The notes under the pieces: generated by a model | Told to the model about the DNA's origin: nothing | What the model saw: only the letters and a program-made list of their open reading frames with translations | The model's database searches: none | From: Paramyrothecium sp. XJ0827 | Taxonomy: Eukaryota > Ascomycota > Sordariomycetes > Hypocreales > Stachybotryaceae | DNA: 64,000 nt | NCBI GenBank assembly: GCA_020881915.1 | Contig: JAJFPB010000010.1 | Coordinates: 1,736,001 to 1,800,000, forward strand | Reading direction: 5' to 3' | Position numbers and translations under genes: made by a program | Shown here: in pieces, positions 33,980 through 45,582 of the stretch | How the letters are laid out: every line of letters starts with the position of its first letter | Numbering within the stretch: the first letter of the stretch is position 1

Positions 33980-35887
33980 ATGTTTCGATTCTGGGGCTCC
34001 GAGTCTTGGGGAAGCGATAAGAACGCTGACGCGACCGCGCCGCTATCAGAATTGGAAGCTCATCAGCTGTGCGACTCGCGCACGGAAACTCCGTCTACCG
34101 CGTCGGACTTGCAGTCTTTCAAGAAAAGGAGGCTTGATTCTGACACCACGGACGGCTCACTGAGCCAAGATGAACCCGCCAAGCGCTTCAAACTAGCTCA
34201 GACTCCTTCTGATGATGACTTGTTGCCATGCGACTCAGGTAGTCGCATGCCCGCAATGGCCCCAAACATCGAGTCGGCGCGCGACATCATCAAGCATCAG
34301 TTCGGCATAGAGATCTTGCTCAAGCACAATGAGATTCGCCTCATCGACCAGGAACTAGCCAAGTGCCAGATTGCTCTTGAGCAACTACGACGTTGCCACT
34401 TGATCCCCTACCCGGTAAACTGTCCCACTCCTGAGCAGATGATGAACGTCAGCGCCGGAACGGGCTTTGCGCTCCAGACGAAACCGGGCGAGCGCGTGCC
34501 AAGATGGGCGCCCCCGTTCGGTGTCGTTGATGGACCCTACGCTCGACACTACGCTCGCTGGCTTATTCCTGACCCTGCGTTTGATGGCGTCCAACCTGAA
34601 GCACAGTTCCTCCAAGACGTGCACTCCAGAACCTCAACAACAATGGAGGGTAGGGCTACAAGAAACAGTATCGCAGATTCTGGCGCTCCTAGGGGCCGAT
34701 CCGGCCGTGGGGGCAGCATCAGGCCTCTGCAGGCGCTGCCTAGCGGATATGCTGTGCCCAAGGAGAAGCCGCTGTATTGTACGGTGAAACGTTCTGATGG
34801 CATCACCGTCAAACTCATATGCGTTGACTGCAATCGCTTCAATTTCTCGAGCACGCAAGGCTTCATTAATCACTGCAGGATAGCACACAGGCGTGACTAC
34901 AAAAGCCACGAGGAGGCTGCTGTTCACTGCGGTAAACCCATCGATTCCTCGAGTCCCGTTGAAGAACGGCCTGTCTCGTTGCCATCTGCCACCACCGATC
35001 TTGTCCACCCGTTTGCGCAACCTGATCTGCCAGAGAAAGAGATCTTCAAGGCTTTGCAATCCCGCATTGACGACTCCATGGCCTTGTTCAAACAAGGCAA
35101 ATTGCCCGGGTTTGATAGCGTCCCTTCGGGCCCTGCCCCATCCATCAAGAAGACTACCCCCTCCTCCGAACTTCGCAATACTGGTAATTTTCAAGGCGCT
35201 TCTGAGACTCCTTACCTGTCTCGACTTCTTAAAGATCGAAAGTTCAGTGGAAATCTCGCGGCCATTGTCACGGATGCTCGAACGCCTCTGTCGCTTGAAG
35301 ACATTACACCTGATGATGAATCTGAGGACGTGGAAGCTGCCCTCGGTGGCTTGGATGGCACGGTTGACTCGGCTCCAGTGCGTGCCCAGGTTATGATGCG
35401 CATGCCAGCCAGAACCGCGCCGAGCAGTTCCCCTGCGCCGCAAGGCTCTGCAGTTTGCCCAATGAGCGCTAAAGGCCGAGCGCCTCATCTGTCATTTGTT
35501 TCGCCTCCCACTCCTGCTAAGGGCTTGATGGCCAAGGATGCACCAAACTCTCTCCTTTCAGACGAGGATATTGACATGGAGGATGCGAATCTCAGCCCTC
35601 ATACGCTTGTTAGCAACATTGCGCCTTCCCTCGTTAGTGACGATGGAGAATATGACGACTCGGATGAGGGTTCTTCGGTCTCAGGAGCAAGCGATGCATT
35701 GGATGCCGATTCAGTCTCAGACATGGCTGAGATCACACTGGATGACGAGCACGATACTCGAGCGCTCCGACGTGGATCGAGCGGTGTTTCAGCGTCGGTT
35801 CCTCTACGCAAAGATGAACCGAAACATGTCACTTTCATCAGTCCCGTCAAGGGCAACGCGAAGGAGCGACGACCACGCAAAGCCTAA
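33980..35887 (+). CDS. C2H2-like zinc-finger protein resembling Ahc1 of the ADA complex
   Basis: A single exon of 635 residues starts at the first true ATG, 33980. Residues 1-85 are disordered. Residues 90-130 form a helical segment (ESARDIIKHQFGIEILLKHN). A zinc-finger-like unit has Cys281, Cys284, His298 and His303, set in the pattern FSSTQGFINHCRIAH, followed by SHEEAAVHCG. That combination recalls fungal homologues of Ahc1, a subunit of the ADA histone acetyltransferase complex, from memory of the family. The second half is disordered and acidic (near 530-600), with basic patches at the end. A nuclear role in chromatin is likely. The specific complex is an inference. Confidence 0.6.
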   Translation: MFRFWGSESWGSDKNADATAPLSELEAHQLCDSRTETPSTASDLQSFKKRRLDSDTTDGSLSQDEPAKRFKLAQTPSDDDLLPCDSGSRMPAMAPNIESARDIIKHQFGIEILLKHNEIRLIDQELAKCQIALEQLRRCHLIPYPVNCPTPEQMMNVSAGTGFALQTKPGERVPRWAPPFGVVDGPYARHYARWLIPDPAFDGVQPEAQFLQDVHSRTSTTMEGRATRNSIADSGAPRGRSGRGGSIRPLQALPSGYAVPKEKPLYCTVKRSDGITVKLICVDCNRFNFSSTQGFINHCRIAHRRDYKSHEEAAVHCGKPIDSSSPVEERPVSLPSATTDLVHPFAQPDLPEKEIFKALQSRIDDSMALFKQGKLPGFDSVPSGPAPSIKKTTPSSELRNTGNFQGASETPYLSRLLKDRKFSGNLAAIVTDARTPLSLEDITPDDESEDVEAALGGLDGTVDSAPVRAQVMMRMPARTAPSSSPAPQGSAVCPMSAKGRAPHLSFVSPPTPAKGLMAKDAPNSLLSDEDIDMEDANLSPHTLVSNIAPSLVSDDGEYDDSDEGSSVSGASDALDADSVSDMAEITLDDEHDTRALRRGSSGVSASVPLRKDEPKHVTFISPVKGNAKERRPRKA

Positions 35888-36830
35888 TAGCGTTCTTCTA
35901 CAGAGTGCTGAGCGCATTGCCGTGCTCGCTTGCAGCCGTAATGGCCACCTTCTGCTTTCCACCACCTGTTTCAATGCACATATACTCTGATCAGCCTGCT
36001 TGCGCTTGATAGAATGTTGTTTCGTTGGATTCGTCTATTTTCTTGGACTCCACACTTCAAATACCTTACTCCTTTTTAGTCAACCTTTCCCCCACTTCCT
36101 TGTCTTTTGGTTTTCAATTTTGCAGTTCTTTGTTTGCATCTCCCTCCAATTGCTGTTTCTCTCACCGAGGCCAGCTCGCCCTAGGGCCTTTGCATGTGCG
36201 TATGTTGACGCCATCGGCTTGGGGCATGTGGGAAGGGGGATAGTCACGGCGCCGGTGTTCCTTTGGCAAGAAAAGTCTCTGAGAGATGGTTCTTTAAGCT
36301 AGAGAATGTTCATGACTTGCAGTTACACCAGGCGCATTAGGGACGGGGAAGCAGATGCGCTACCCCGAGATTTGCCGAAACGGCAAGACTTGATTGTCAC
36401 ATTAGGCGCAATACGGCGCTGGCATTGTTGTATGATTCATTGTACGGAGGATTGCCGCAAGAACGCGAGCGTGTACGGTATCATTCCTAGACGGACGGTC
36501 TAGATCACAGGTTAGAAGAACTGAGCATATAACCTCGCTCAACCATTTGACGATGCCTCCCTTCGAATTTGGTGATGTGATCCTGCTAACCGTGCGCACC
36601 ATGTCGCAGAAGGTCGTCTTAACCACACCGCGACAGTGATTGAAGCGGCCCAGCATACGGGCCAACCGCCGCGGTATCAGAAATCTAGGTTTGTATGGAC
36701 CAACTTCATCAAGATTATGGTATTAGTGACGGATGTGAAAAAGACTAAATTTACAGTTGGTATTTGGCCCAAGCAAAGTTTCCCATACGTCCCATCCAAC
36801 TCCCATCCGCGAGGATTTCCGAAGATGTGC
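35888..36830. other. Convergent 3' intergenic region
   Basis: These 943 bases lie between the convergent Ahc1-like and GPI-anchored protein genes. I see no supportable gene. Confidence 0.45.
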
Positions 36831-37452
36831 TTAGAGCATAGCAGCAACGACGCCGGCGACAGCCAACAGGAGACCACCGGTGTTCCTCGCGAGGTTGGCA
36901 GCGGCACCCTCGGGGTCAGCGGACTGGGTAGGACCAGAGGGGGAGGCGGTCGTGCTCGTCTCCTCGGCGGTCTCATCGTCGGTGTTGTCGGTGGTGGCAG
37001 CAGCGGCGGCGGCGGAGGTTTGGGAGCCGGTGACGGCAGCCGTTTTGGAGGCCTGAGCCTTGGTGCCGTAGAGGGAGGCGTTCTGGCACATGATGGTGAC
37101 CTGCTGCTGGGCGGGCGAGGCGCCGGGGTCTTTGGGGCAGTTGTTCCAGCAGCTGCGCGGGAGCGAGGGTCAGTATGCGGTCAGGGATGATGGACGTGCT
37201 GGAAGATGGACTTACGTGGCGACGGCCTCGTGGGCAGCGCACAGGCAGTCCCAGTCGGCAGGCTCGCAAGCATCGATCTTGATGGCTTGTCAGTCTTGTG
37301 CAAAAAGGATGTTGGCCGCTTTGGGTCATTCCACGCACCTTGGCCTTCTCGGTCACCAGGCATCGGTCAACAATGTACTGGGCGTCGCACTCGCTCTTCT
37401 GCGCAGAGACGCCAGCGGCGACGAAGAGAGCCAGGGAGAAAAGGAACTTCAT
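36831..37452 (-). CDS. GPI-anchored eight-cysteine (CFEM-like) surface protein
   Basis: Predicted cell-surface protein of 165 residues. Exons are 37452-37339, 37277-37216 and 37152-36831, with donors GTGCGT and GTAAGT and acceptors AAG and CAG. A signal peptide, MKFLFSLALFVAAGVSA, is cut before QKSEC. Eight cysteines follow in about 80 residues, including a DWDCLC motif and a C-x3-C pair, much like CFEM spacing. A Ser/Thr/Ala-rich stalk (about 95-135) leads to an Ala/Asn-rich cleavage region and a hydrophobic end, GGLLLAVAGVVAAML, the usual GPI signal. CFEM proteins act in haem or iron uptake or as effectors. The match to CFEM is by cysteine pattern only, so a related GPI family is possible. 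Confidence 0.8.
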
Positions 37453-39564
37453 TTTGACGGAGTGGTGACTGTGTATGTCGGAGACTGTTTCGATGTTGAT
37501 GAGAGTTAGGAGGAAGAAAGAGGAAATCAAGAGAGCGACTGTATGAAGGAGCAGTTCTTGCGAATTAAAAAAAAGATTATGTGAAGTCTTAAGACGGTAG
37601 GCTTATCAAAACGAATGGCTCCGGGGAGAAGGGGGAAAAGGGAAAGGAAAGGGAAGAAAAGGGAGTTTTATTTATTATGCACGACGAGAATACATAACTG
37701 TCGGACGAGGACAAGCATCGATAATAAACAAGGGAATTAAGGTATAGACTTGGCCCATCCCATCTCCTCTCATTCGTGGATCTCGCGAACCCACCCCCGT
37801 TCCTCCCCCCCCCTGGTTCCCGCTAGGTGCGCTTTGCATGCACAATTAGCTGTAGCTTGGGCCCCGGCTGGGTCAATAATTCATTTATTACAGTGCAGCC
37901 GGGCTGCCGAGACGACGGGGGTGGTGCGTTGTGGAAAGTGAGAGCATGTACCTTGGCCGGGGATGCGAGGAAGAAGCCTCTTACTTTTCTTCTGTTTCTG
38001 GACCCCCTTTGTGGTGCGTCGAGCTCTGCCTCTTTTTGACTCAGCCACTGTGTTTATAATCTCGGACCTGGGGAAGGGAGAGTGCATGTCTTGGACAGCT
38101 CCATGATGGCACTGAATGTGTACTTATGTGCTTTCTCATACGGGCTAACACTATGCTGTACCGTGGCTTGGGAGACGTTCAGGGGATGAGCCCGCCTAGT
38201 GCTGTTCGGACGTCCGTTGATAGCTTCATTAAGCTGAGGAGCTGTCTTGCCGAAAGCAGCAGATGTGACCAGGGGTCTTCGGGAGACGACGCAGGGATGA
38301 TGATTGGCTGGAGGTTGGGGATCCTGCCGCCGATGGGTCTACGTAGCATCCTTGGATGATATTAATCTTCTGGACGTTATATCTGTGGAATAGTGGCGGA
38401 CCATCCCGAAGATTCTGGGATCGAGGTACTTGGACATGGCAACATGTCGTAGAGGCTATTGTGGTGAACCCATGGCTGGGCTTCTGTCACACAATGTTCA
38501 GTACTAAATATTGCTTTCAAGCATCGACGTATCTTACACGAGGCACCAGCGATGTGGTCAGTCTAGAGGACGTGGTCTAGAGCGGTTCTAAATACGAAGT
38601 CACACTGACACTCGCTCTCACCACCTCTACCTACAGCAGCGGAATACGATGAATTGCCGGAGCGAGTGAAGTTTGGCGCATACTTGGCTGCTTTTGTTAT
38701 GTCTTTCCCCGACCCGTCTCCGGGTCTGGATCAGCAACTTGTACGACCGACCGGCGCTGGCGGGCACTGTTTGCATGTTTCAGATGCCGTAAAATTAGGG
38801 TTCCGCACCGCCAGATGGATGGTTGCCGGATGAACCGCCACCAACAGAGGGGGCAGCGATACACGCACATGTGCTGATGGGCATCTTCGAGTGCCGGGCC
38901 GTCGGCTGGTTGCGGACGCGGCTGCAATGCAGCATTGGTGAGCTCGCTTGCGACCTGGCGAACTTCGGGGTAAGAGATGGCACTTTGTCGACCTTGTTTG
39001 GGAGTCGATGCGCAGGACCTGATCGGATGTAGACTTGGAGACGCGGTGACCCTCCAGAGCCGAGGCTGCCTGCCTCTGGGTGACCACTTACCTTACCTAT
39101 CTAAGGAACCTTACTTTACCTTGCGTAGAGTGCCTACCGTACCACACCTTATCTTACCTCTCTACCTCAAGGGTAGGTACCAAAAGGTAGGCCGCAGCGC
39201 TCGTCCATCATCCAGGAATTAAAGTCCAGCTTGCCGCGTCGCCAGTCCGGTCAATCGAAACGCGAATCGTCACAGTGACCATAGATGCGTCCTCTCGCAT
39301 TTGTCTGCCAATGATGGCATGGCGATGTGGTCACGGATTGGCCCAGTTAAGGTAGACCGATTGTATTTATAGCAACCACCAACACAGCACGCTTGGAGAC
39401 TAAGAGCTTCGTCACCAGGGGTAAAAAGTGCCCCGCAAATCGTCACGCTGCCCCTCCACCTCGAACCAAGGCACCCGTCCTACCGAAGACGAGAGCGAAG
39501 CGTCCAGAGTTGCACCACAACCCAACCAAAGCGCCCGAAGTGCCTTGAACACGAGAAGACCAAC
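37453..39564. promoter_or_regulatory. Divergent promoter region of GPI protein gene and AIP1
   Basis: About 2.1 kb. The part nearest the GPI gene has A/G-rich runs (about 37560-37670). A dense cluster of TACC/GGTA words lies at 39087-39192. No gene is supported. Confidence 0.45.
39087..39192. repeat. Dense TACC/GGTA word cluster
   Basis: At least ten TTACC, CTACC, GTACC or GGTA words occur within 106 bases, on both strands. The same words recur in other intergenic parts of this window. Confidence 0.6.
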
Positions 39565-41466
39565 ATGGCGTCTCCAGCCATCACCATCGAACGCATCCTG
39601 GCGGCGGTCCCTGCCACGCAACGGGGCCAGCCAACGCAGCTCTCCGTCGACCCCAAGTCCCAGCGCATAGCTTATGCCGTGAGCTCCCTTTCACCGTCTC
39701 AATCATGTCTTCTCATATGGATTGTACTTGCTTACACATGGAATGTCGATGAATAGGCCGGCAAATCCATCTTCGTGCGCTCCATCGACAACCCCGCCGA
39801 CTCCAAGGAGTATACCGGTCACACCGCCCCCACCACCGTCGCTCGATTTGCTCCCAATGGCTTCAAGATTGCCAGTGGCGACGCCTCCGGTATGCTTCGC
39901 GTGTGGGAGCCCGAGAACATCGAGAACACAAAGGGCGAGTACGGCATCATCTCAGGACGCCTGAACGACATCGCATGGGACGGCGAGTCCCAGCGCGTCA
40001 TCGCCGTTGGTGACGGCCGCGAACACTTTGGTCGCTGCATAACTGCCGACAGTGGAAACTCGGTTGGCGAGATCATCGGCCATTCGAAAGCTGTCAACTC
40101 TGTTGCTATGAAGGCCCAGCGTCCCTTCCGAGCCGCAACGGTGGGCGATGATGGTAACATGGTCTTCTACCACGGCGCCCCCTATAAATTCAACGTCAAG
40201 CATGCCTTGCACAAGGGCTTCGTCCTGGGCTCGGCATACTCTCCAGATGGCACCACTCTGGTTACCGTTGGCGCAGATAAGCGCATACAGCTGTACGATG
40301 GAAAGACGGGCGAGCCTACGAAGCAGATTGGAGAGGGCGAACACACCGGAAGCATCTTTTCTGTCTCGTGGTCCGAAGACGGCAAGAAATTTGCCACTGC
40401 CAGCGCCGACCAGACCGTCAAGCTGTGGGACGCCGAGTCTGGCAGTGTAATTCAGACCTGGCAATGTGGAGACGGTTCCAGGGTGCGTGATCAGCAAGTC
40501 GGCGTTGTGATCCCCCATGGCCGGAAAGACGGGCTCATCATTAGCGTGGATCTCGAGGGCCAGCTCCGCTACTTCCACGAAGGAAAGCTAGAGTCCTCTG
40601 TTGTTCAGGGCCACGACAGGGCCATCACAGCGTTACGCGCAGGACAAGATGGAACCTCTGTCTGGTCCGGCAGTTTCGACGGCCGTGTTTGCCACTGGGA
40701 TCTTAAGTCTGGAGCGGCTAGTATCGTGGATGGTCAATCTCACACCAACCAGGTCGTGCAGTTTGCTGGCGTGAACGGTCAGACGTACAGTGTTGGGTGG
40801 GACGACAACCTACGGACCGTGGATGATTCAGCCAAGACATTCCTTGGCGAGAGCATCAAGTTGTCCGCCCAGCCAAAGGGTGTCTCCGAGTCCGGTGGCT
40901 TGTTGTATGTTGCCACAGCATCAGGCATTTCCGTCTACTCCAACCATAAACTCCTGAAGGAGACGAGCTTGAATTACACACCCGGAGCGATCGCCGTCTT
41001 CGACTCCCACGTCGCTGTTGGAGCAGACCAGAACTCTGTGCGGATTTACAAAGCGGATTCGAGTGGCAACCTCGAGGAGACGCAGTCACTGTCCAACCCA
41101 ACCGGCACCATCTCAGTGCTCGCCTTCTCCAAGGACGGCTCGCACTTGGCTGCAGGCAACAGCATAGGCAAGATCTACGTCTACAAGACGGGTAGTTGGG
41201 AACTGGTGGCGGACCGCTGGTCAGCCCACACGGCTCGAGTGACCTGCATCGCATGGGATGACACGGGCGCCTACGCTGCGAGTGGAAGTCTTGACACGAA
41301 CATCTTTGTGTGGTGCCTCGAGAAGAAGAACCAGGGCAAGCGCATCAAGGCCGCCAATGCCCACAAAGATGGTGTCAATGGAATCTCCTGGGTGGAAGGC
41401 GGCAAGATTGCCAGCGCAGGAGGCGATGCATCCGTCAAGATTTGGAACGTGCAGAGCCTGCCATGA
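39565..41466 (+). CDS. AIP1: Actin-interacting protein 1, WD40 repeats
   Basis: Works with cofilin to disassemble actin filaments at cortical patches. Exons 39565-39678 and 39757-41466 (donor GTGAGC, acceptor TAG) give 607 residues, the usual family size of about 600. The spliced joint reads QRIAYAAGKSIFVRS, as in homologues. WD40 repeats run through the whole protein and would form two seven-bladed propellers, for example KFATASADQTVKLWD and a last repeat ending GGDASVKIWN. The conserved GHSKAVNSVAMKAQRPFR segment lies at about residues 150-167. The 3' end is 270 bp from the convergent ALG13 gene. Confidence 0.95.
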
Positions 41467-41735
41467 ACACGGACCGTGGTTGACAAATGGTTTCAATTAA
41501 GACGCATCTGAAAAGCCTGGAGATATGATAGAAGTCTGACTATAGCAACGTAGCAACGCAGCAACGCCTAAATGATGACCCAACGCCTTACGCATGGCCA
41601 TTGTGGATTCGTGTGAGAGTCCCCGAGTAGAAATAGTGCGACTCGTGTCTAAGCCTTCCCAAAGCACATGGCACGATAAGAATGTTTTCCATTTTAGTCG
41701 CGAAGTAGGGGTGAATAACACCAAATGCCGACGTA

Positions 41736-42464
41736 CTAGTCATGAACCATTTGTGCATTCTCCTCTCGCTCGACTTCCTGGGGTGTGATTTCCCAGAGGC
41801 GGATGGGCTTTGGGGCACCAACGTCGTGTGGTGGCCAGCGGGATTGATTGTCTTCCCTTAGGACGTCCGCCTTATGAACGGCTTCTTGAAGATCATCCTG
41901 ACTAGTAGCAGGTCAGCATAGCTTGTTAGATGATTCCGAGTCGGGAAACTTGCCTGCCGGAGCTCATGGTAGCGTAGCCCTCCTTTGCGAGGTGCTTCGC
42001 CATCTCTGTCTGATGGTCGTCCAGTAGCTGTTTATTTGGCACAACGATGATGGAGAGGCCGAGTTTCCAAGCATCGAGGATTGTACCGGTACCTAGACGG
42101 ACGGTCAATATATACCGCAGAAACGTCTTCATATGGACGACTTACCGGCATGCGAGATGACGAGGCCGGCGGAACGCAGTCCATCGGCTGCTTTGCAGAG
42201 AACCATCTCCTCTCTCATGAGGTTCTTTCTTATCTCGAACACATCGATCTTGAGACCAGCCGGAATCTCATGCTCGCGCTCTCTGAGCCTATCGCTTGCC
42301 CAGGTGATATCTGGCCCGCATTGTATCCGAAGTGCCGTGTACTTCTTGGATCTCAGGAATTCCCAGAAACTGGGTTGTAAGACTTGCTCTGTAAGTGCCC
42401 TGAAGCCTACAGTGGCACCCACAGTAACCAAGCAGTACCGTTGAAGAGGTTTAGAAGTCGTCAT
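41736..42464 (-). CDS. ALG13: UDP-GlcNAc transferase subunit ALG13
   Basis: Catalytic subunit that pairs with membrane-bound ALG14 to add the second GlcNAc to dolichol on the cytosolic face of the ER. Exons 42464-42146, 42092-41954 and 41901-41736 give 207 residues, typical for ALG13. The start MTTSKPLQRYCLVTVGATVGF has the family's V-T-V-G-(T/A)-T motif. The C-terminal donor-binding part includes LVISHAG joined to GTGTILDAWKLG, and IVVPNKQLLDDHQTEMA. Intron 1 is short (53 nt). Intron 2 uses a GC donor (AG|GCAAGT). The start is the first true ATG, 42464. It is divergent from the mS35 gene and about 410 bp from it. Confidence 0.94.
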
Positions 42465-42871
42465 TTTCAGTGTCGTGTGGCTCACATGGGAAATCCGGCA
42501 TATGATAATTTAATGAGAAAGGGTGATGAAAAGTGATGAACAATGGAGAGGATGAAGCATGCTCTTTGAGGTTGGGTTGGCCTTGGTACCTCTTTGGCAA
42601 TGCGATGTACGCCATAGAGCAAAGTATCACTTGAGAAAGGTTCGGTCGAGGTGAGTATTGCGCTAATGAGAGACTCCAGGAGGGCTGTTATAGTGGGCCA
42701 AGAGCAAGGACAGGTGCCGACCCAAGGTTTCTTGGGCAATCCGAGACTCAGGGTAAACTTCGGCCATACTGGTGGCCATGCATGGCCAGGTCCAAAATTT
42801 CGAGCATCTCGAAATCTTTCCTCAGGCGCGTGTAGCACGAATTGGCGTCCCTCCAATTCAACACATACAAA
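42465..42871. promoter_or_regulatory. Divergent promoter of ALG13 and mS35 genes
   Basis: These 407 bases separate the two divergent starts. I see no standout element. Confidence 0.5.
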
Positions 42872-44106
42872 ATGGCGCCGGCTTCCAGCGCAGCGAGTCT
42901 ATGCCGGCTGGCTTGCCGCCAGGCCCCACGGCTGGCTCAGCTCACGCGGGTGCAGCAGGCCACCTGGCAGAACCAAATCGCCCGCCGAACCTTCACCACT
43001 TCGCGAGCACGCTGGGCGGATGAATCGAAGAGGGAAGAGGACGACGAAGAGCAGTTCGAGGACGGACCTCCTGACCTGAAGAGGATGAAGCAGGCGTTTG
43101 CGGACAGCGCGACCTCGGACGGCCTCAAGCAGCTCGATGAGATAGCCAAGGTCAATGGCTTCAACACAATCGACCACTACATCGATGCTACCCTCCGGAG
43201 CAATCCCCGCGACGAGAAGGATTTGGACGACGAAGTTCGCAAGTTCAAGATGCCCCCGAGACTTAACAGACAATCTCTGTGGTACGACGAAGACGATCCC
43301 GAACAGAACACCGAGGAGCACGATGAGTTTGACGAGGACGACATCACCTCCATGGCGCACGGCAAGCTGGAGGAGGTTAGGGAGATGCGAAATTACGCTC
43401 GTTTGGCTATCTGGGAGATGCCATTGCTTGCGAGTGAGTGAAACAGCCATGATGCGAATCAAGATCTACTACGGATGGTTAACATTTTCAACCTTTAGAA
43501 TTCGCCAAGCCCTTTGAGCCCCCCCAAAACACCGAAGTCCTCAGATGGCGGTACACGACCTACATGGGAGAGTTCCACCCGGCTGAGAAGAAGGTGGTGG
43601 TGCAGTTCGCCCCCGATGATCTGGGGCTCAAGCCGGTGCAGACCGAGAAGCTCAAGAAACTGGCCGGTGCACGCTACAACCCCGAAACCGAGATGATCAA
43701 GATGAGTTGCGAGAGCTTCGAACACCAAGCGCAGAACAAGCGATACTTGTCGGACCTGGTGGACGACCTCATCGCGGCAGCCAAAGATTCAAAGGACACG
43801 TTCAAGGACATCCCCTTGGATGTGCGACATCACCAGTTCAAGAACAAGCCCAAGTTCCCCGTGGGGTGGCGCATTACGAAGGAGAGGCGCCAGGAGCTCG
43901 ACGAGCACTGGGAGCGCCTGACGCGAGCGGACCTCGAGAAGGCGGAGAAAGGCCTGCTTGTGAACGGGCAGAAGATGATCGAGGACACGCTGATGAAGGC
44001 AGTGCTTGAGGACCAGAAGAAGCAGGAGGAGCAAAGGGTCGCGGAGCTCGTGGCCGCGCCACGTGCATCTGGGCGGCCGAGCGGCGCAGCCAGGGCTCGG
44101 AGGTAA
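42872..44106 (+). CDS. RSM24: Mitochondrial small-subunit ribosomal protein mS35
   Basis: Component of the mitochondrial 37S ribosomal subunit. Exons 42872-43433 and 43499-44106 (donor GTGAGT, acceptor TAG) give 389 residues. The N-terminus is a typical mitochondrial presequence: basic, Ala/Ser-rich, with RRTFTTSRARW around residues 38-48 near the expected cut. An acidic linker follows. The conserved core (about 185-310) includes EVLRWRYTTYMGEFHPAEKK and QFAPDDLGL, then a segment with MSCESFEHQAQNKRYL. The end is helical and charged, closing with an Arg/Ala-rich tail. The ATG at 42872 is the first in frame. Confidence 0.9.
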
Positions 44107-44500
44107 GGGACATGGACGCGTTGCATATTGTACAATTATCTGGAGACGACATACGGCGAGCCTATTGAGCGATGTACGATTGTAGCCATAGTAGGGACAA
44201 ATATTAGAGGAAAATATTGGCGATCTACGCACATCAAACACCTCTTCATCCAACGAATACGAAGGATGGGCTAATTAACCCGATGGCAGACGACGTTGAC
44301 TCCGTTAATGAGGCTAAAGGCTGAGCAGCAGGGTTTGGGGGGAGGGGCGTGAAGCTGCAGCATTCGTTTTAGGCAATCGATGCGTGGTGGGTGGGTGCGC
44401 CAGGCCACGCGGAACCTCGGCAGCGTCTGTCGCCATGATGGATGTGCGCTTCAGCGTACAGTAGCTGTATGTGGACGAACGGATTGCTGGGGCTGCTTTG

Positions 44501-44556
44501 TCTAAGGTAAGCGGGGAAGCGGACCCATACAAGGTAAGGTAGGTACCTTGGGTATG
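44501..44556. repeat. GGTA word cluster
   Basis: Contains CTAAGGTAAG and then AAGGTAAGGTAGGTACC in close succession, matching words seen at 188, 961, 9850, 20490 and 39087. Confidence 0.5.
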
Positions 44557-44741
44557 CCTATAAGCTTACAAGGCCTGGGATTATATCACTTGTCAAGGTT
44601 CTTTGGGGAGGGAAGAAGCTGTACTTGGTAGCTCAAGGAGCTTCTCATGATGCGCATTCCACTTCTCTAGATGATAGACTGCGAGCCATCATCAAATGAT
44701 CTCATGCATCGAGGAGTAGCACGTGAAATTCCATCCATCGC

Positions 44742-44790
44742 ATACCTTACCTAACGTAACCTTGATCCGGGTACCTTGCCTTACCTTTCC
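44742..44790. repeat. TACC word cluster
   Basis: Contains ATACCTTACCTAACGTAACC and then GGTACCTTGCCTTACC. It has the reverse-complement orientation of the neighbouring cluster at 44501-44556, about 190 bp away. Confidence 0.5.
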
Positions 44791-45582
44791 ACTGGGAAAA
44801 GTATAACTTGCGGCCACAACGCTCGCCATCCATGAGGTTCTGGAATCATGAGGTAAGTTGCCGCTCGAGGTTACTGCACGGTACCGGGCTGTTAGCGGGT
44901 ACGGCAGCCCGGAGCTAGGTACCTCCCGTCGACCAATGAAGCCGGCCTGGCGGTGATGGCATTTGAGTTGCCCACTAACTGGACCGCGCTGCTCTGCGCT
45001 GCACCTGTCCCTCGGCTTCAAACCCCAGCAGAGCAGGTTCCCCGCAAGCACGGAGAGACGGGACAACCAGGGGGGCGATTGCGGTACCCACGACCGGCGA
45101 GCATTTGTCTTGGTATCCATGACCCTGGATTCTTTTTAATCCTTCCATTTCGCACATGGATGCAACGTCTGTCTTCGCCTCAGAATAACTGCCCTCTCTC
45201 TGTTTCCATCAACTGCCGAAGCAACCAATTTGTCCAAGCACTTGTCGCGAAGCCACTGTCTTTTGTTCGCCGTCGCTGAATCAGTGGCTGCATCGCCTTC
45301 GCGCCTCTCAGTGAACATAGCTGCGAGCCCTCGAACTTTTGGGAGGTTGAGACATTGACGAGCTCAGCTCCTCGACGATCAGCTCAGTGCAACTCATCAA
45401 CTGTCTCGAGCTTCACCGCTCGTAGTCAAGTGGCTCGCCAGTCTCTTGGTTGCTTTTGTGATAAGGGCTTGTGAGCGCCAGCGAAGCCCGTTGTTCCCGC
45501 GGCAGATTTTCGCCCCTACCTCACCAGAACAGCACCCGTCGTCATCATCTCACCGTCGGCGGCCACACCGACCTTGACCACC

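Larger units (their letters stand above)
44107..45582. promoter_or_regulatory. Intergenic region upstream of HFD1
   Basis: About 1.5 kb with no supportable gene. It contains two TACC/GGTA clusters (44501-44556 and 44742-44790) and a single GAGGTAAG near 44849. The last 300 bases before the HFD1 start probably form its leader. Confidence 0.45.

Noticed and set aside
33228..34163. 311-codon plus-strand open frame upstream of and overlapping the Ahc1-like gene
   Set aside because: It is a Ser/Pro/Leu-rich translation of a pyrimidine-rich leader, then an out-of-frame overlap with the real gene.
34634..35488. 284-codon antisense open frame inside the Ahc1-like gene
   Set aside because: Shadow frame caused by codon bias of the real gene; no recognisable domain.
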